Source of the DNA: Egaibacter sp046050465
GTDB lineage: Bacteria > Pseudomonadota > Gammaproteobacteria > Burkholderiales > Burkholderiaceae_C
Direction of reading: 5' to 3'
DNA: 64,000 bases
Assembly (NCBI GenBank): GCA_046050465.1
Contig: JBJOPS010000007.1
Location: 43,597-107,596, forward strand
Shown here: positions 57,682 through 64,000 of the stretch, one piece after another
Position numbering within the stretch: position 1 is the stretch's first letter
Layout: every line of letters starts with the position of its first letter
The notes under the pieces: generated by a model
What the model was told of the DNA's origin: nothing
Seen by the model: only the letters and a program-made list of their open reading frames with translations
Databases searched by the model: none
Translations under genes and position numbers: made by a program

Positions 57682-60072
57682 CTATTCCACCCGCAAGATA
57701 GACATCGGCTTGAATCCCAGATCCGCCGCCTTGCCTTTGCGGCCCCGCGCCGCACGGGCATTGTTCAGGCTGCGAATTTCCAGCGTTTCAGCACGTTCCC
57801 TGCCGCCACGGCCGATGCCTTCTATCTTCACACTGCGGGTGTAGGCCGCCGCGCCAGCGAGCGAGTCTTTGGCCTCCAGATCAATCAGCATCAGGCCACG
57901 GCCTCCGTTGGCCATCGCTTTCAGCTCGCTGATCTCGAACGTCAGGATGCGGCCACCTGTGGACGCGCAGGCTACATGGGTGGCCGGCACCAGTGGCGTG
58001 ACGACCGGGCCGGCAGCACCCACCACCACGCCCACGGTCCCTGACACGGGCGACGGACGGCACAGCGTCTCGCCTTCGTTGCAGGTCACAAAAGTCTTGC
58101 CAGCCTTCTGGCGCGAAGTCAGGTTGTCAACGGTGGCCAGGAATCCGTAGCCACCCGAGCTGCTAAGTAACAGTGTGGTGATGGCCGGTCCGGCAAAGTA
58201 GTACCGAATCTGTGTGCCCGTTTCCAGTTCCAGCAGCGTGGTGATGGGCTGGCCATCGCCACGCGCGCCCGGCAGCAGCGACACCGCCACTGAATACACC
58301 CGCCCGTTGTTGCCAAAGGCCAGCAGCGTATCCACCGTGCGGCATTCAAACGTACCGTAAAGGCCGTCGCCTGCCTTGAATGTAAAACTGCCCGCCTCAT
58401 GACCGTGCCCGGTGCGGGCCCGCACCCAGCCTTTTTCGCTGACGACCACCGTCACCGGCTCGTCCACCACTTTCACTTCCAGCACGGCCCGTTTCTCGGC
58501 CTGGATGAAGGTGCGCCGTGCATCGGCAAACGTTTTGGCGTCGGCCTCAATCTCCTTGATCATCAGGCGTTTGAGTGCAGCCGGGCTGCCCAGAATCTCT
58601 TCCAGCTTTTTCTGCTCGTCACGCAGCTCCTTGAGCTCCTGCTCGATCTTGATAGCTTCCAGGCGCGCCAGTTGCCGCAGCCGGATTTCAAGAATGTCCT
58701 CGGCCTGCCGGTCGCTCAATTTGAAGCGCGCAATCAGCGCTGCCTTGGGTTCATCCGACTGGCGGATGATGGCAATGACCTCATCGATGTTGAGCAGCAC
58801 AATCTGCCGCCCTTCCAGGATGTGCACGCGGTCCAGCACCTTGTCCAGGCGATGCTGCGAGCGGCGCTGGATGGTGATCTGGCGGAACTCGATCCACTCC
58901 ACCAGCATCTGCCGCAAAGATTTTTGCGTGGGCCGTCCGTCCAGCCCCACCATCGTCAAATTGATGGGTGACGATGTCTCCAGGCTGGTGTGGGCCAGCA
59001 GGGTGGTGATCAACTCCTGCTGGCTGATGCGGCTGGTTTTGGGTTCAAACAGCAGGCGCACCGCCTCTTCCTTGCCGGACTCGTCACGCACCAGGTCCAG
59101 CACCGACAGCAGCGTCGCCTTGAGCTGGTTTTGATCTTGTGACAGCGCTTTTTTTCCCGCCTTGATTTTGGGGTTGGTGATTTCTTCGATTTCTTCCAGC
59201 ACACGCTGGGTGCTGACGCCGGGCGGCAGTTCGGTCACCACCAGTTGCCACTGGCCACGTGCCAGCTCTTCGATCTTCCAGCGGGCGCGAACCTTCAGTG
59301 AGCCGCGACCGGTGCGATAGGCATCAGCAATATCACCGGCAGAGCTGATGATCTGGCCGCCGCCAGGATAGTCCGGCCCGGGGATCAGGCCGAACAGCTC
59401 TTCGTCCGATAGTTTCGGCGTTTTGATCAGCGCCACACAGGCGTCGGCGATTTCGCGCAGGTTGTGGCTGGGTATTTCGGTGGCCAGACCCACGGCAATG
59501 CCGCTGGCGCCATTGAGCAATGCGAAGGGCAACCGCGCAGGCAGTTGTTTGGGCTCTTCCGTAGACCCGTCGTAATTGGGCTGGAAATCGACCGTGCCTT
59601 CGTCGATTTCATCCATCAGCAGGCTGGTGATTTTGGCCAGCCGTGCCTCGGTATAGCGCATAGCCGCAGCGCCATCGCCATCACGGCTGCCGAAATTGCC
59701 CTGACCATCGACCAGCGGGTAGCGCTGGGAGAAATCCTGCGCCATGCGCACCAGTGCGTCATAAGCTGACTGATCGCCGTGCGGGTGAAACCGGCCCAGC
59801 ACATCGCCAACAACACGGGCACTTTTGACCGGCTTGGCACCACTGTTGCCGTTCGGCCCACCAAAGCCCAGCCCCATGCGGGACATCGAATACAGGATGC
59901 GCCGCTGCACGGGCTTGAGGCCATCACACACATCAGGCAACGCCCTGCCCTTGACGACGCTCAAAGCGTATTCAAGGTAGGCGCGTTGCGCGTAGGTTGC
60001 CAGGTTGAGGGAATCGTCACCATCGCCGCCGGATGGCTGGGGAAGAAGGTCAAGTGTCGTTTGGTCAGTCAT
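57682..60072 (-). CDS. parC: DNA topoisomerase IV subunit A
   Basis: ParC is the DNA-cleaving subunit of topoisomerase IV, which decatenates daughter chromosomes. The 796-residue product has the quinolone-resistance region HPHGDQSAYDALVRM (96-110) and the catalytic Tyr140 in AAAMRYTEARL, then IPSHNLREIADACVALI and a C-terminal beta-pinwheel. It lies 7 bases after the transglycosylase gene and has no clear ribosome-binding site, so translation is probably coupled. Confidence 0.96.
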   Translation of the reverse strand: MTDQTTLDLLPQPSGGDGDDSLNLATYAQRAYLEYALSVVKGRALPDVCDGLKPVQRRILYSMSRMGLGFGGPNGNSGAKPVKSARVVGDVLGRFHPHGDQSAYDALVRMAQDFSQRYPLVDGQGNFGSRDGDGAAAMRYTEARLAKITSLLMDEIDEGTVDFQPNYDGSTEEPKQLPARLPFALLNGASGIAVGLATEIPSHNLREIADACVALIKTPKLSDEELFGLIPGPDYPGGGQIISSAGDIADAYRTGRGSLKVRARWKIEELARGQWQLVVTELPPGVSTQRVLEEIEEITNPKIKAGKKALSQDQNQLKATLLSVLDLVRDESGKEEAVRLLFEPKTSRISQQELITTLLAHTSLETSSPINLTMVGLDGRPTQKSLRQMLVEWIEFRQITIQRRSQHRLDKVLDRVHILEGRQIVLLNIDEVIAIIRQSDEPKAALIARFKLSDRQAEDILEIRLRQLARLEAIKIEQELKELRDEQKKLEEILGSPAALKRLMIKEIEADAKTFADARRTFIQAEKRAVLEVKVVDEPVTVVVSEKGWVRARTGHGHEAGSFTFKAGDGLYGTFECRTVDTLLAFGNNGRVYSVAVSLLPGARGDGQPITTLLELETGTQIRYYFAGPAITTLLLSSSGGYGFLATVDNLTSRQKAGKTFVTCNEGETLCRPSPVSGTVGVVVGAAGPVVTPLVPATHVACASTGGRILTFEISELKAMANGGRGLMLIDLEAKDSLAGAAAYTRSVKIEGIGRGGRERAETLEIRSLNNARAARGRKGKAADLGFKPMSILRVE

Positions 60073-60079
60073 GAATCAG

Positions 60080-61026
60080 TTAGTCTGCTGCAATCAGCGG
60101 GTCGGGAGAGGCACTAGCCTGAACGGGCGGCACCATGTTGCCGCGCCCGGCGGCCCCCCCGGGTGGAGTGGCGGCCTGCACAGGGTTAGGCATCTTCAGG
60201 CGGTAGGCCTCGGTTGGCGCAGAAAACACAAAACCAGGACCATACATCTCCGCACGAATGCGACTTGCGCTCTTCACCGGCTCAGCAGGTTGCGGCGGCG
60301 GGGGCTTGAGCGCTGTGTAGATCTGCGTCACCATGGCCACGTAGGCTTGGGTCTCCGGGTAGTTCGGTATCTTGTTGCCAGCCTTCTGAACAGCGCCCTC
60401 GCCAGCGTTGTAAGACGCCAGCGCCAGTTCCAGCTTGCCGGGGAACATGTCCAGCAGGAAGCGCAGGTAGCGGGCACCTATCCGGATGTTGGTTTTGGGG
60501 TCGGTCAGCTTGTATTCGACGGGCCCCCATCGGTCATCACCCAGTCCAAAACGTCGACCCGTGTCGGGCATGATCTGCATCAGGCCGACAGCGCCTTTAG
60601 GGGATACAGCGCTGGCGTTGAAGGCGGACTCGGTCGCGATCAGCGCCTGCAGCAATTCGTAATCAATACGATGCGTCAGGGCCGCTTCTTTCAACAGGGG
60701 TTGCACCAGCCGATAGCGGGGGGAAGATTCAAAAAACTCGGCCAGCTTGGGCGACAGCACCGAAATTTCAGGCGAAGGCGCCGCTACTTCCACCTCTTTG
60801 GCATTTTTCCCGGCTTGCACGCCCGTTACCGGGGCGCGATAAAAAAGTGCATACCGCTCATCCACACGCTCTGGCGAAAAGTGCGTCACGCCTTCTTCGT
60901 CCACATAGCCCCAGACATCTGCATGCGCGACCTGCTGCGACAGCGCGAGCAGGCCGATGCCCAGGGCCAGCGCCCTGGCACCCGTCAGCCAGGACCGGCT
61001 CTTTTGCAGGACGCTTATGAAAGCCA

Positions 61027-61027
<1 letters not shown>
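60080..61027 (-). CDS. Lytic transglycosylase (SLT domain) between parE and parC
   Basis: The 315-residue envelope protein has a signal region (about 14-35), a DUF4124-like module (DVWGYVDEEGVTHFSPE), then the SLT domain with the catalytic Glu in IATESAFNASAVSPKGAVGLMQIMP, ALASYNAGEGAVQKAG and IPNYPETQAYV. ATG 61027 shares one base with the parE stop (TGATG); a TTG at 61030 is also in frame. The C-terminus is Pro/Ala-rich. Confidence 0.9.
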
Positions 61028-63009
<1,982 letters not shown>

Positions 63010-63132
63010 AGCGGCCCATTGTAGACCGGCGAGGTCAAAATCACTGGATACAATTACAGCTCCAAGAGCCTCCGTGCCTTATGCTTTTGGGTAAAAGCTG
63101 CAAGAAATCACCAAAATGACTACATTCCCCGC

Positions 63133-64000
63133 ATGACTTCAAACACCAAAACGCTGTCCATGACCCAAGTGCTGATCTGCGGCGCCGCCATCGTGACGCT
63201 ATCCATGGGCATCCGGCACGGGTTCGGGCTCTGGTTGCAGCCGGTCACGCAGGCACAGGGCTGGACGCGCGAGACCTTCGCGTTTGCTATCGCCATCCAG
63301 AACCTGGCTTGGGGCGTATCGGGCATTTTTGCCGGCATGCTGGCCGACCGGTATGGCGCTTTCAAGGTCATTGTGGGCGGAGCACTGTTATATGCCCTGG
63401 GCCTGATGGGCATGGCGCACTCCCCCACACCACTGCTGTTTGCTGGCAGTGCCGGCATTTTGATTGGCGTGGCGCAGGCCGGTACCACCTATGCCGTGGT
63501 GTACGGCGTGATTGGCCGAAACGTCAGCGCCGAGCGGCGATCATGGGCCATGGGCATCACGGCCGCTGCGGGCTCTTTCGGCCAGTTTTTGATGGTGCCG
63601 ACCGAGGGGTTCCTGATCAGCAGCTTTGGCTGGCAACAGGCATTGGTGATTCTGGGCTTTGCTGCCCTGTTGATCGTGCCGCTGGCCTGGGGGTTGCGTG
63701 AGCCCGGTTTCATGGGCGGTGCGGCACCCAAACGGGAGCAAACCATTCTCCAGGCGCTACGTGAGGCCTTCAAATACCCCAGCTTTCAGCTGTTGATGGC
63801 AGGCTACTTTGTCTGCGGGTTTCAGGTTGTGTTCATTGGCGTGCACATGCCCAGCTACCTCAAGGACAAGGGCCTGTCACCCCAGGTTGCCAGTTATGCG
63901 CTGGCACTGATCGGCCTGTTCAATGTGTTCGGCACCTATGCTGCAGGGGTTCTGGGTCAAAAAATGCAGAAGAAAAACATCCTGTCGTTCATCTATTTCG
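63133..64000 (+). CDS. MFS transporter (cut by window edge)
   Basis: An open frame from ATG 63133 runs to the window end without a stop, giving 289 residues. It has about nine hydrophobic segments and MFS marks: an N-terminal MSMGIRHGFGLWLQPVTQAQGWTRE-like opening (LSMGIRHGFGLWLQ), FAGMLADRYGAFKVIVGGAL (loop 2-3 motif D-R-x-G), and a central break before TILQALREAFKYPSFQLL. It resembles the oxalate/formate-antiporter and YbfB-like branch of monocarboxylate carriers. The substrate is unknown. It is divergent from parE. Confidence 0.85.
   Translation, partial: MTSNTKTLSMTQVLICGAAIVTLSMGIRHGFGLWLQPVTQAQGWTRETFAFAIAIQNLAWGVSGIFAGMLADRYGAFKVIVGGALLYALGLMGMAHSPTPLLFAGSAGILIGVAQAGTTYAVVYGVIGRNVSAERRSWAMGITAAAGSFGQFLMVPTEGFLISSFGWQQALVILGFAALLIVPLAWGLREPGFMGGAAPKREQTILQALREAFKYPSFQLLMAGYFVCGFQVVFIGVHMPSYLKDKGLSPQVASYALALIGLFNVFGTYAAGVLGQKMQKKNILSFIYF

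Overview
The window looks like chromosomal DNA of a betaproteobacterium, most likely Comamonadaceae (Rhodoferax/Polaromonas-like). This is inferred from the moderately GC-rich coding sequence, the MoxR-DUF58-TgpA-MltB and parE-transglycosylase-parC gene orders, DUF3579 and YidB family genes, and a dispersed AT-rich palindromic element (core like GCTATTATTTTTATAGC). I saw no rRNA, tRNA, CRISPR array, insertion sequence or prophage. It is mostly housekeeping and metabolic DNA with one accessory-looking copper locus.

Layout. 1-800: end of a MarR regulator and a small HxlR-like regulator. 1000-5350: an FKBP isomerase and the chaperone set grpE-dnaK-dnaJ. 5400-7200: a truncated EptA-like membrane domain and trhO. 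7200-11950 (minus strand): etfB-etfA, a large acyl-CoA dehydrogenase and a nitronate monooxygenase, which suggests flavin-based oxidation of acyl-CoAs. 12070-14330 (minus): an MscS channel and a histone-deacetylase-like amidohydrolase. 14370-19470 (plus): moxR, DUF58, a transglutaminase of the TgpA type and lytic transglycosylase mltB, all tightly packed. 19500-22460 (minus): comEC and yidB. 22750-23600: a RidA protein and a 374-bp imperfect palindrome. 23620-28190 (minus): AI-2E-type permease, hda, a HAD phosphatase, pcnB and folK in one tight run. 28260-32340: purM, a SirB1-like protein, murJ and rpsT. 33050-37200 (plus): argD-argF followed by kynB-kynU.

37230-47930 is a complete histidine-degradation locus. 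A divergent promoter with a perfect operator palindrome separates hutU-hutH plus a NitT/TauT-type ABC importer (minus) from hutC-hutD-hutI-hutG-hutF (plus). The gene set encodes the five-step route through formimidoylglutamate deiminase and formylglutamate hydrolase. 47960-52300 (minus) is a six-gene copper locus: a Cys-rich secreted protein, an unknown secreted protein, a TolC-family protein that seems to lack both beta-strand segments, a Tat-exported multicopper oxidase, a cupredoxin and a CusF-like protein. 52570-57600: yebC, DUF3297, an FAD monooxygenase, DUF1499, an iron-binding ABC protein and a patatin lipoprotein. 57680-63010 (minus): parE, a lytic transglycosylase and parC. An MFS transporter runs off the right edge.

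The most unusual signal is the dispersed element of about 58 bp. I count eleven copies, five of them inside genes and read in frame. One supplies the signal peptide of MltB and another the last membrane segment of MurJ. Other points worth a look are the large palindrome between ridA and folK, the apparently barrel-less TolC homologue, and the EptA fragment.
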